A program made the position numbers and the translations under genes. The notes below the pieces were generated by a model, which saw only the letters and a list, made by a program, of their open reading frames with translations, was not told the DNA's origin and ran no database searches. Shown here piece by piece: positions 54,783 to 63,815 of a stretch of 64,000 bases of DNA. The stretch is from assembly GCF_016718685.1 (NCBI RefSeq), contig NZ_JADKCX010000025.1, positions 1-64,000 on the forward strand, read 5' to 3'. Within the stretch, counting starts at the first letter, position 1; every line of letters starts with the position of its first letter. Origin of the DNA: Haliscomenobacter sp. (lineage in GTDB: Bacteria > Bacteroidota > Bacteroidia > Chitinophagales > Saprospiraceae).

Positions 54783-55556
54783 ATGAGAAAAATCCTTGCC
54801 CTTAGCTGTTTGTTGCTCAGCTTTAGCCTGATGACCTGTGATAAGGAGGAAAGCACTGACAATGATGCCGAGTTGACCCTTACTTTTAAAGGCTTGTTTA
54901 GCGACAATCCCCTTAAAATGTTCAGTGCCGAATATCCTTACGAATCCGATACCAAGCTGCGCCTGCAATTGTTCCAGTTTTACATCTCGGATGTATCCCT
55001 GATCAAGACGGATGACCCCAATGGAGACAGCCTCAAACTCATCGACATCGAATTGGTGTCTTTCAAAAACATCCAATCCGACGATGCTGCGCAAAAAGGC
55101 ATCAGCTTCAAGATCAAAAACATTCCTCCAGGCTCATACAAAGGCATCAAACTTGGTTTGGGGGTATCTGCTGACCTCAATGCTTTCGGCCCCAGCAAAT
55201 ACACGCCGCCCCATCCATTGGATGACAATTATTGGTCTTGGGCAAAAGGTTATGTGTTCACCAAAATTGAAGGCAATGCCGACCTGGACAACAGCGGTAA
55301 ATTTGCGACCAAACTTACTTTCCACGTTGGCGAAGATGAGTTTTTTCGCAAAAAAGTCCTGCTGAAAAACATCGAGATCAAAGAAAAAAGCAGCACAACC
55401 CTTAATCTGGATGTTGATTTGCATCGGGTATTGGTTGCGGCACCCGCTTCATTTTTGGATTTCCGAAAAGTTACCCAGGATCACACCATCGATCGTTCCA
55501 TTGCCAAGTTCCTCAGCGACAATCTGCAACAAGCGCTGACGATTCACAATGAGTAA
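54783..55556 (+). CDS. MbnP-like copper-binding lipoprotein (second copy)
   Basis: A 257-residue lipoprotein: 'MRKILALSCLLLSFSLMTC' is the signal with lipobox, followed by the acidic 'DKEESTDND'. The MbnP domain shows 'FQFYISDVSLIKTD', 'GVSADLNAFGPSKYTPPHPL' and the Trp motif 'DDNYWSWAKGYVFTKIEG'. MbnP of methanotrophs binds copper after a partner di-heme enzyme (MbnH) oxidises a tryptophan to kynurenine. The start of the first peroxidase gene overlaps its stop (ATGAGTAA), a sign of tight coupling. Confidence 0.85.
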   Translation: MRKILALSCLLLSFSLMTCDKEESTDNDAELTLTFKGLFSDNPLKMFSAEYPYESDTKLRLQLFQFYISDVSLIKTDDPNGDSLKLIDIELVSFKNIQSDDAAQKGISFKIKNIPPGSYKGIKLGLGVSADLNAFGPSKYTPPHPLDDNYWSWAKGYVFTKIEGNADLDNSGKFATKLTFHVGEDEFFRKKVLLKNIEIKEKSSTTLNLDVDLHRVLVAAPASFLDFRKVTQDHTIDRSIAKFLSDNLQQALTIHNE

Positions 55557-56721
55557 GGAGCTAAAAGGAAATTTCTGGCGGTATTGCTGCGGCTGGCACG
55601 AATCTCTGACTTGTGCCCAATATTTTCGCGTCTCTGACGTACGAGCAACGCGAAGATTTTGGATTAAAGCACCTCAGAGATTTGCAGATAATGTATTAAT
55701 ATTTGTTTTTCTACTGCTCTCGATTGCTGCTTGCCATAACCCAGATGACTTAAGTACCATCCCCTATTCTCCCCATGCCCTTATCGCCCCTCAACCCCCG
55801 AGTTTCCCCCCCATGGTCATACCCAAAGACAATCCACTGACCCGGGAAGGCGTGGCACTCGGGCGCAAGCTTTTTTTTGACCCCATATTATCCCAAGACA
55901 GCAGCATCTCTTGTCGTAGCTGCCATCTCCCGGAGCGTGCCTTTACGGATGGGACTGCCTTCAGCAAAGGTTTTCATGGCCGAAGGGGCAAGCGCAGCGC
56001 CATGTCATTGCTCAATGTGGGTTTTTACGCCAAAGGGCTGTTTTGGGACGGTCGGGTGGCTACACTGGAAGAACAATCTTTACATCCCGTACGCGATTCG
56101 CTTGAAATGGGGGCTTCCTGGGCAAGCATTGGCCAAAAACTACAAAACCATCCGGAATATCCGCGTTTATTTCGAGTTGCTTTTGGCATTAAACACCGCA
56201 AAGCCATCGACAGCATACTGGTAGGCAAAGCCCTGGCCCAGTTTGAACGCACCCTGGTGAGTGCCAATACCAAATTCGACCGCGTCATGCAGGAAAAGGA
56301 CCAGTTTACACCCCAGGAAAAAAGGGGCTGGCCCCTTTTTTTCGATGCCTCGCCAGCAGTGCCTACTTCTGAGTGCAACCATTGCCACGTCGATCCCCTG
56401 TTCAGAAACCTGGCTTATGAAAACAATGGATTGGTTGCTGCGTTATCTCTGGATGATTACGCCGACAAAGGGCGAGGGAATGTAACGGGTAACCGCAATG
56501 AAAACGGCCTATTTCGGGTACCCACTCTGCGCAACCTCAAATACACCGCTCCTTACATGCATGACGGGCGTTTCAAAACCCTGGAGGAAGTGTTGGATCA
56601 CTACGCTTCCGGAGGGCATCCTGGCATCAATGTGAGCCCCAATGTGCGGCAGTTGCACCTGAGCAAACAAGACCGCGCCGATTTGATTGCTTTTCTAAAT
56701 ACCTTGAACGATGAACAGTAA
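55549..56721 (+). CDS. Di-heme cytochrome c peroxidase/MbnH-MauG-like lipoprotein (first copy), with palindrome in its 5' end
   Basis: A 390-residue protein with two heme-binding motifs 'CRSCH' (about 122-126) and 'CNHCH', plus 'APYMHDGRFKTLEE' near the C-terminus, where this superfamily has the second heme's axial ligand. A lipobox 'SIAAC' near residue 62 follows an odd 40-residue N-terminus that is encoded mostly by an inverted repeat (55601-55683). The natural start was probably closer to the signal ('VLIFVFLLLSIAAC'). It is probably the oxidising partner for the MbnP proteins; peroxide removal is the alternative. Confidence 0.85.
   Translation: MSKELKGNFWRYCCGWHESLTCAQYFRVSDVRATRRFWIKAPQRFADNVLIFVFLLLSIAACHNPDDLSTIPYSPHALIAPQPPSFPPMVIPKDNPLTREGVALGRKLFFDPILSQDSSISCRSCHLPERAFTDGTAFSKGFHGRRGKRSAMSLLNVGFYAKGLFWDGRVATLEEQSLHPVRDSLEMGASWASIGQKLQNHPEYPRLFRVAFGIKHRKAIDSILVGKALAQFERTLVSANTKFDRVMQEKDQFTPQEKRGWPLFFDASPAVPTSECNHCHVDPLFRNLAYENNGLVAALSLDDYADKGRGNVTGNRNENGLFRVPTLRNLKYTAPYMHDGRFKTLEEVLDHYASGGHPGINVSPNVRQLHLSKQDRADLIAFLNTLNDEQ
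55601..55683. repeat. 83-bp nested palindrome inside a coding start
   Basis: Outer arms 'aatctctga' / 'tcagagatt', middle 'gtgc' / 'gcac' and inner 'ttcgcg' / 'cgcgaa' with 'ccaa' / 'ttgg' pairings fold into one long cruciform around a loop. Its GC-rich palindromic form is unlike the coding sequence around it and resembles a small REP/MITE-type element. Confidence 0.6.
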
Positions 56722-57829
56722 ACTGCGCTATACCATAATAATCTGGATTGGATTGAGCCTGCTGGCTTGTAATCCTGATGACAAAAAAGAAGAGCCAAAG
56801 CCCGACACCGATCTCATTACAGGGACTTATGCACCGGAGGATTATCCCCTTAATCTGCCAAAATGGATGCCTCCCCTGCCCGCAACGCCTGGCAATACAT
56901 TGACCAAAGCCGGAGTTGCCCTGGGGCGGATGCTTTTTTACGATCCCATCCTTTCACGAGACAGTACCCAGGCTTGCGCCACTTGCCATCAACAAGCCAA
57001 AGCGTTCACCGATGGCCTGGCCACCAGCCCGGGCATTCGGGGGCAAAATGGTACCCGCAGCGCCATGCCGCTGGTCAATTTGGCTTACAATACCCGGGGT
57101 TTCTTTTGGGACGGGCGCTCGGTAGCGCTCGAAGACCAGGCACTGCTACCCATCGAAGATCATTTGGAAATGGACGATACCTGGGAAAATGTAGAACGCA
57201 AGCTCCGTCGCCACAAAGATTACCCCCAACAGTTTCGGCAAGCTTTTGGCATCAGCCGCAAAACGGAGCTTACCCGCGATCTGGTGGTCAAGGCTCTATC
57301 TCAATTCGAACGTACCCTGATCAGTGCCTATTCGCGCTACGATCGGGTGGTTTGGGCCAAAGAGGATTTCCCTACCGATGAAGAGCAAAGGGGGCTGGAA
57401 CTCTTTTTTATTGAATACGCCGGAAATATTGCTCACCCCGGATGTTCCCATTGCCATTTCAATCCACTCTTCACCGACAACAACTACCACAACAATGGCC
57501 TGGACAATGTGCCCAATCTAAATGCCTTCAAAGACCTGGGACGCGGGAAAATTACTGGCTTCATGACCGACAATGGCCGATTCCGAACGCCTTCCTTGCG
57601 CAACGTGGCCCTGTCTGCGCCGTACATGCACGATGGCCGCTTCAAAAATTTGGAAGAAGTGCTGGAAAATTACAGCCGGGGAGGACACGGCGTGGCCAAC
57701 GAAGATGCCAATATCATGGCTTTTCCACTCACTCAGCGAGATAAATCAGATTTAATTGCCTTCCTGAAAATGCTCACGGATACCTCATTTGTGAACAATC
57801 CGGCTTTTTCAAACCCATTTAAGCGGTAA
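56711..57829 (+). CDS. Di-heme cytochrome c peroxidase/MbnH-MauG-like lipoprotein (second copy)
   Basis: A 372-residue lipoprotein with the signal 'MNSKLRYTIIIWIGLSLLAC'. Heme motifs are 'CATCH' and 'CSHCH'; 'APYMHDGRFKNLEEVLENYS' carries the second heme's axial region. 'RSAMPLVNLAYNTRGFFWDG' and 'ALSQFERTLISAYSRYDRV' are family hallmarks. It is a paralogue of the preceding gene, with which it overlaps by 11 bases. A normal terminator follows at 57902. As a pair with two MbnPs it suggests two parallel substrate-enzyme couples. Confidence 0.9.
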   Translation: MNSKLRYTIIIWIGLSLLACNPDDKKEEPKPDTDLITGTYAPEDYPLNLPKWMPPLPATPGNTLTKAGVALGRMLFYDPILSRDSTQACATCHQQAKAFTDGLATSPGIRGQNGTRSAMPLVNLAYNTRGFFWDGRSVALEDQALLPIEDHLEMDDTWENVERKLRRHKDYPQQFRQAFGISRKTELTRDLVVKALSQFERTLISAYSRYDRVVWAKEDFPTDEEQRGLELFFIEYAGNIAHPGCSHCHFNPLFTDNNYHNNGLDNVPNLNAFKDLGRGKITGFMTDNGRFRTPSLRNVALSAPYMHDGRFKNLEEVLENYSRGGHGVANEDANIMAFPLTQRDKSDLIAFLKMLTDTSFVNNPAFSNPFKR

Positions 57830-57901
57830 AAAAGCTTTTTTTAAATTTTTTTTCGTTAAAAATGGAAGCAATAAACATGCTTTTTTTCACATAAACCAAA
57901 G

Positions 57902-57938
57902 AAAAACCCTTAAAAATCTGGATTTTTAAGGGTTTTTT
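57902..57938 (+). terminator. Rho-independent terminator of the MbnP/peroxidase operon
   Basis: The perfect stem 'aaaaacccttaaaaatc' / 'gatttttaagggttttt' with a 2-base loop is followed by more T. Confidence 0.85.
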
Positions 57939-58060
57939 GTATTTTATTTTTTTCACAATCCTTAAATTCTGTCCTTGTATACCCTTATCCTTTGCCCCAT
58001 ATTTGTATTGTCAAACGAACGTAGCCGATAAATGAATCGGGTACAAATTTTGGATATGCA

Positions 58061-58128
58061 TTATGGGATCTTTGTTTGCGAAAATAGTAAGTCAGGTTTA
58101 GGGATAAAGTCTGACTTACTATTGCAAA
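58061..58128 (+). ncRNA. Hairpin unit A (possible small RNA)
   Basis: 'ttatgggatctttg' leads into a 17-bp stem 58075-58095 / 58111-58128 ('atagtaagtcag' / 'ctgacttactat' core) with a 15-base loop. The 'atgggat' and 'aagtc' elements recur in units B and C. No T-tract follows, so it is not itself a terminator. The function is unknown. Confidence 0.35.
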
Positions 58129-58199
58129 CCTTTCCCCACCAAACTCGAAGTGATCATCACTCAAAATATACCCGCAAGGGAAAAGATTAGTTTTTAAAG

Positions 58200-58254
58200 T
58201 TCATGGGATTATATGCAGTAAGTCGCGCTCCTTCAGCGCGACTTATTTTTTTTT
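58200..58254 (+). ncRNA. Hairpin unit B (possible small RNA with terminator)
   Basis: 'ttcatgggattata' (58200-58213) is followed by the perfect 11-bp stem 'taagtcgcgct' / 'agcgcgactta' (58219-58245) and nine T. This is either the end of a short transcript or a tiny RNA of its own. Confidence 0.45.
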
Positions 58255-58437
58255 GTGCCAATTTGTAAAACCAAGGCCAAAGCTAAGCTGTTAATTTGTA
58301 GAATCAAGTCAAGATCTATCTTTTTTTACGATGCAAAGGACTAGTTGATCTTTGCAAAATAAAAAGAAAAAATCTTGGTTATATAAGGTAGAATATTAAG
58401 CGTATGTCTTAATTTTACTACCGAATAGAGAGGTATA

Positions 58438-58501
58438 TTCATGGGATTATAATTTGTTAGTAGTTGGTCGTGCTGCGTCTGAGTAGTGCGACTTTTTTTT
58501 T
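58438..58501 (+). ncRNA. Hairpin unit C (paralogue of unit B)
   Basis: The same 14-mer 'ttcatgggattata' (58438-58451), then a weaker GC-containing stem 'gtcgtgct' / 'agtagtgcgac' (58467-58492, with wobble pairs) and a nine-T tract. The order and spacing match unit B, 238 bases upstream. Confidence 0.45.
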
Positions 58502-58733
58502 GCATACAGATGATATTAAAAAAAATCGACAATATCTTGCCCAAAGCTTTGGCCTTTCCAAGAAAAAATTGTTATTTTGCCGTACTTAAAGCCATAACTG
58601 AATTTTGAACACTTTTTTGTCCCTCCCCCTTTTCTAGCCATAATTCAACCCATTTTTCAGTCTTCTTGCATTGGCCTTGCTGTACGTAACAGCTTGGGTA
58701 ACTTTTATTTACGTACTAACAAATTTTAATCCA

Positions 58734-61700
58734 ATGTCCAAAAGACCAAAAACTATTTTATCCGGGAGTTATGGCGTACCCATCAAATTGGCTCTGCTGT
58801 CTATCTTCCTAACTTTCAATGGATTTGGCACTAAAGCACTAGCACAAATCACCCTAAGTTTCGACCTAACCAAACCAACTTGTGCTGGTTTATCCCAAGG
58901 GAGTAAAATTGTGGTCACCCCCAGCGGAGGCACCAGCCCTTATACTTACTTGTGGAGTACCGGGGCGACCACGGCTGAAATCAGCAACGTGAAGGCGGGC
59001 GATTACGGGGTTACCGTAACCGATGCCGCCAGCCGGAGTGTCAGCGGAACGGCCACTTTAAGTGACCCCGACCGAATCAACGTCACCTTTGAATCCCAAA
59101 GTTGTACTTCCCCCGCTACAATCAAAGCTACTGGAAGTGGAGGTTTTCCTCCCTATACCTATACCTGGGATGGAATGATCCCCGGACAAACGTATACGGC
59201 TACCCAACCCGGTAAGTACTGCGTAACGGTAACCGATTCCAAACTCTGTGGAAAAATCGCCTGCTTCACGGTATCCATCAACCCCATGTTTTTGGACATC
59301 AGCGCCAGGGCCATTACTTGTCCTGGAGTCAATGATGGCACGGCTAGCGTCAGCGCCTCTGGCGGCACTGCACCCTACGAGTACAAATGGAGCAATGGCG
59401 CTACGACCTCCGCCATCAGCAACCTCCAACCAGGAACCTACACCGTTACCGTGCTGGATGCAGGAGGATGCTCCGGAACAGCAACGGCCACGGTAGGCAA
59501 TAAAAATCCCATTCGAATTGTATTGGATCCTAGTAACCCCATCTGCGCAGGCGACCTCAATGGTTCCATTGCGGCCAGTGCCAGTGGAGGCAATGGGGGC
59601 TTTATATACCGTTGGAACACGGGCGCAACAGCCAATACCATAGCAGGTCTTGGTGCGGGTGTTTATTCGGTTACGGCTACCGATGTACGGGGCTGTACAC
59701 TAACAGCTACCGATACCTTATTGCCTGGATCCACCCTAAATGTCCGACCCATTGGGATACCCGTAACCTGCCCTGGCAACAATGATGGTTTTGCTTTGGT
59801 TGAAGCAACTGGAGGCATGTTGCCTTATACCTACAGATGGGCCAATGGCGGAACCAACAATACCATTAGTCGACTGGCTCCAGGCAATTACCGCATTACC
59901 GTGACTGATGCCAAAGGTTGTGAAAAAATAGTTGAAGTAATAGTGCGGGCCGCTACCGCCATTGAAATTACAATTACCTCCACCGATAACCCCACCTGCG
60001 GAGTCAGCAGGGGCAAGGCCAAAGTAGTTGCCACGGGCGGCATCGGCCCTTATGCCTATCTATGGAGCAATGGGGCGACCACCGATTCACTGGTCAATTT
60101 ACCCAGCGGCACTTATCGCGTGACCGTTACCGATAAAAATGGCTGTCAAAAATTTGGTGCTGCGACCATCACCGAACCGCCCAGCATGGAGCTAACCCTG
60201 GATGTCAAACAAATCGATTGTACAGGCCAACGCAATGGACGCATTACCGCATTGGTGAGCGGGGGAACGGCTCCGTTTTCTTATGCCTGGAGCACCCGCC
60301 GTACGACTCAAAGCATTGACTCCTTGCCTCCAGGCACGTATGGCGTCATTGTTAGAGATGCCAAATCTTGCGTGGTGCAATCCTCCGCTACTTTGGTAGA
60401 CCCACCTGAAATTGTACTTGACCTAAGGTTAACCGATTTCCTCTGCGGCAATACCACCTCTGGCAACGGGCAAATTACCGTTACGGGAGGCACTGGACCT
60501 TACAAGTATTTGTGGAGCAATGGTGCGACCACTTCCAGTGTCCAAAATCTGGGGCCAGGTACCTATGCGGTGACCGTCACCGATGCCAGAAATTGTACCA
60601 AAACTACGAATGGAGAAATCAAACTCAATTCAGGTATAAAATTCACCGCAATCAAGTCAGATGTCAATTGCAATGGTGAAAACAATGGTCGCATCGATTT
60701 GACGGCTACAGGTGGCAATGGAAAACTCAGCTATCGCTGGAGTACGGGCGATACGACCAAGGTGATCAACAATCTTGCTCCGGGAAGCTACCGGGTGACC
60801 GTGACCGATCTGAACAATTGTGGTAAAGACACCAGCTTCGTCATTGTACAACCTGCTGTGCTGCGTACTCAAATGAGTGGCAATGCAGTAGTGTGCGGTG
60901 CCCCACAAACGGGTGCAGCAACCTGTACCGTTACAGGTGGTACCACGCCCTACACGTATCAATGGAGCAACAACGCGACGACTTCCGCCATTTCCCAACT
61001 CAATGCGGGGGTTTACATCGTTACCGTGACCGATGCCCGTGAATGCCAGGTCATTGATTCATTCCGGGTGCTGGATGAAGGGTCGTTGTTGTGTGAAATT
61101 ATCGTAACAAGGCCAGTCACCGTTCCGGGTGCCCTTGATGGTGAAGCTCGAGTTAGCGTAACTGGAGGAACCGGGCCATATACTTATCTGTGGAGCAATG
61201 GTGCGACCACCAGCGCTGCTACCAATTTGGCGGGGGGCGCTTATTCCGTCACCGCCACCGATTCGCGCGGCTGTACGACCACCTGTACCATTGCCCTCAA
61301 CCCTACCAAAGCCGTGGTGGGCGACATGGTCTGGTTTGACCGCGATGAAGATGGCATCATGGATACAGGTGAACCGGGCATCCCAGGCATCAAAGTAATC
61401 ATCAATCGCATTGGCCAGGTTGGAGGCCCTGAAATGGCCATGATGACTACTGGTGTGAACGGAAAATACCTCTTCGTCGTTGACCCCGGTTGTTATCAGG
61501 TCACGTTCGCCTTACCCGATACCCTGCGCCCAACCATACCCAATGCGGGTACGGATGACGCCCTCGATAGCGACATTGATCCTTTTACATACAAAACCGA
61601 TACTTTTTGTGTGGTGGCTGGCAGCAGCAACCTCATCTGGGATGCCGGGGTGACCCCCAGTCCACGCGGCAGCACCTTGGGCACTTGTATTTGCCTCAAC

Positions 61701-63720
61701 AATGCCACGGATGCCAATACCGGCCATTTCCGCGAAACCATCAGCATTGATGCCCTACCGGGTGAAACCTGGCGCATCAGCAGCGTACAAGGCGTGTTCC
61801 GCGATGATAGCCCCAATCCGCCCGCAGCACCGCTGCCGATTGTGGTGGGAACAACCCTGCCTTCAACCAGTCCGGGTATTTTTTCACTTACTTTCCGGCA
61901 CATCGATGCCCAGGGCTATACCTTGCGGGTGACCAACGGGGTGGATACAATGATTTTCCAAAATTCTTGCTCCTACCCCACCATCACCATCTCGAACCTG
62001 CGTGATTTCCGCGATACTTTCTGCGTGAATACCAACCCCTTTGTATTGGAAGCCACCAGCTCCATCCCCGGGGAAATTTCGTTTACCCTCAATGGGCAAC
62101 CCGTTACCCAGATCGATCCGAGCACTTTGCCTCCCGGTACTTATGAATTGATTGCCCGTTTGGCGCCCAATAGCGTTGACGAATGCGAAGCCGTTTTGCG
62201 TCGCATCATCGTCATTACCCGTGAAAATTGCCGTGCCATTATTGGAGATTTTGTGTGGGAAGATCTGGATCAGGATGGCATCCAGGATCCTGGAGAACCG
62301 GGTATCCCTGGTGTGAAAATCATCATTTTGGTCATTCCAAACGGTGGTTTGACTACCCCAGATACCATCATAACCGATGCCAATGGCAAATGGACCTACA
62401 CGGGTCCTGCTGGACAGTATAAAATGACCATCATTTTGCCCCCAGGATATACCCTGGGCATTGCTAATGCCGGTTCCAACGACGCCATTGACAGCGATTA
62501 TGACCCTACTACACTCATGACCAACGTCATTGAATTGGCCGATGGAGAAATCAACCTGACGATCGATGCGGGCTTGATCAGGCCTTGTGTCAACCTGACC
62601 GATGGTGGGAAAATTGGTCCTGATCAAAAATTGTGTGGCCCCGGTGTTGATCCAGCGCCCATTCTCAACATCGTTTCTCCAAGTGGAGCTCCGGGTGAAA
62701 TTGAATACCTGTGGATGAAATCGGTCAGTAGTGTTCGTTTTGACAACGCGTTCTACGAACCCATTCCAAATTCTAATTCGCCAACTTACGATCCAGGCCC
62801 ACTTGAAAAAACAACTTATTTTGCCCGTTGTGTGCGCATCAAGGACATGAATTGTCCTTTTATTGAAGGAAATGTAGTCGCCATCGAAGTAGACGACAAA
62901 GTCAAAATTGACCTCAAAAGTGCAACCAGCTTCTGCTACAAAGGCAATGCGGTAATACGCATCGAAACCAATACCGAAAATGCCGGGGTACGTTGGGACT
63001 TTGACGCAGGGGTCAATCCAAGAGTGGCCTATGGAAAAGTAGCGACGGTGGGTTTTGAATACGCCAGCCGATTTGGGGTAACCATTACGGTTTCCGAAAA
63101 CAATTGTGTCGGTACCTTATCCACTTTCTTGTTGGCTGTCAATAACCCCTGCTCTTTGTGGTGGTGGCATCACCAGTTTTGAGCTGGATGCAGTAGCCAT
63201 GAATGCACAAACGGCACGGCTCAATTGGGCGGTTCCCAATGATGGCCAGACCTATACTTTTGACGTGCAACGCTCCAACGATGCCAAACGCTTCGACAAG
63301 ATTGGAACCGTAAAAGAGCCTCTGCGCATCAAAGACGGCAACCAGGAATTCGAATACATCGATTATACCGCCCTCCGGGGAGTCAATATTTACCGGGTGC
63401 GCATGGTCAACAATGCCTTCGGTGATGAAGCTTTCTCCAAAATTGCAGCGGCCAAAGTTGGGGTAGAAGCTGATGAGCTGTTCAACATTTACCCCAATCC
63501 GGTGAAAGATCGTCTGGTGGTGCAATTCCTGCAACAACCCACCAGCAACATCACGCTGGAGCTCTACACTGCCGATGGCCGTTTGCGTTCCAGCAAAAAG
63601 ATTGACGCTGGTGCCATATTGGACGGTTTGGACTTCGACAATCTACCCAGCGGTTTCTATTTCGTCAAAATCAATATGGGCGAATTGGGAACGGAAACGG
63701 TTAAAATTGTGAAAGAGTAA
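58734..63720 (+). CDS. Giant SprB-repeat surface protein with T9SS type A sorting domain, frameshifted
   Basis: About 1,660 residues. The signal peptide starts at ATG 58734 ('MSKRPKTILSGSYG', 'LLSIFLTFNGFGTKALAQ'). Eleven SprB-type repeats follow (period about 75-80 residues; 'GGTxPYxYxWSNGATT', 'LxPGTYxVTVTDAxGC'), then two SdrD-B-like calcium-binding-type domains ('GDMVWFDRDEDGIMDTGEPG', 'GDFVWEDLDQDGIQDPGEPG') and an Ig-like region. After one extra base at about 63150-63160 the frame ends in a T9SS type A sorting domain ('LFNIYPNPVKDRLVVQF', 'LPSGFYFVKINMG'). It should be exported by the T9SS and anchored at the surface, perhaps as a gliding adhesin. Confidence 0.9.
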
Positions 63721-63815
63721 CGTTAAAACGTTTTAGGTTTTAAGTTTTAGGTTGCACACAATCTTGCTTTATGTGTAAAATTGTGTGCAACTTAAAACGT
63801 AAAACCTAAAACGTT
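63721..63815. repeat. aacgttttaggttt-type hairpin between convergent genes
   Basis: Left arm 'aaacgttttaggttttaag' with 'ttgcacacaa', and right arm 'ttgtgtgcaacttaaaacgt' with 'aaacctaaaacgttt', form a long stem. It links the ends of two T9SS substrate genes. Confidence 0.75.

Larger units (their letters stand above)
57830..58733. other. Long noncoding region with terminator and three hairpin units
   Basis: This roughly 900-base AT-rich gap has no credible coding frame. It holds the operon terminator (57902-57938) and three hairpin units (58075, 58200, 58438), two of which share the exact 14-mer 'ttcatgggattata'. The last 230 bases before the SprB-type gene are AT-rich leader without other structure I can support. 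No tRNA-like cloverleaf was seen. Confidence 0.55.

Noticed and set aside
58900..61300. Regular repeats of about 230 bases, at first glance like an array
   Set aside because: They are in-frame protein repeats (SprB type), much longer and more variable than CRISPR repeats, with no cas genes nearby.
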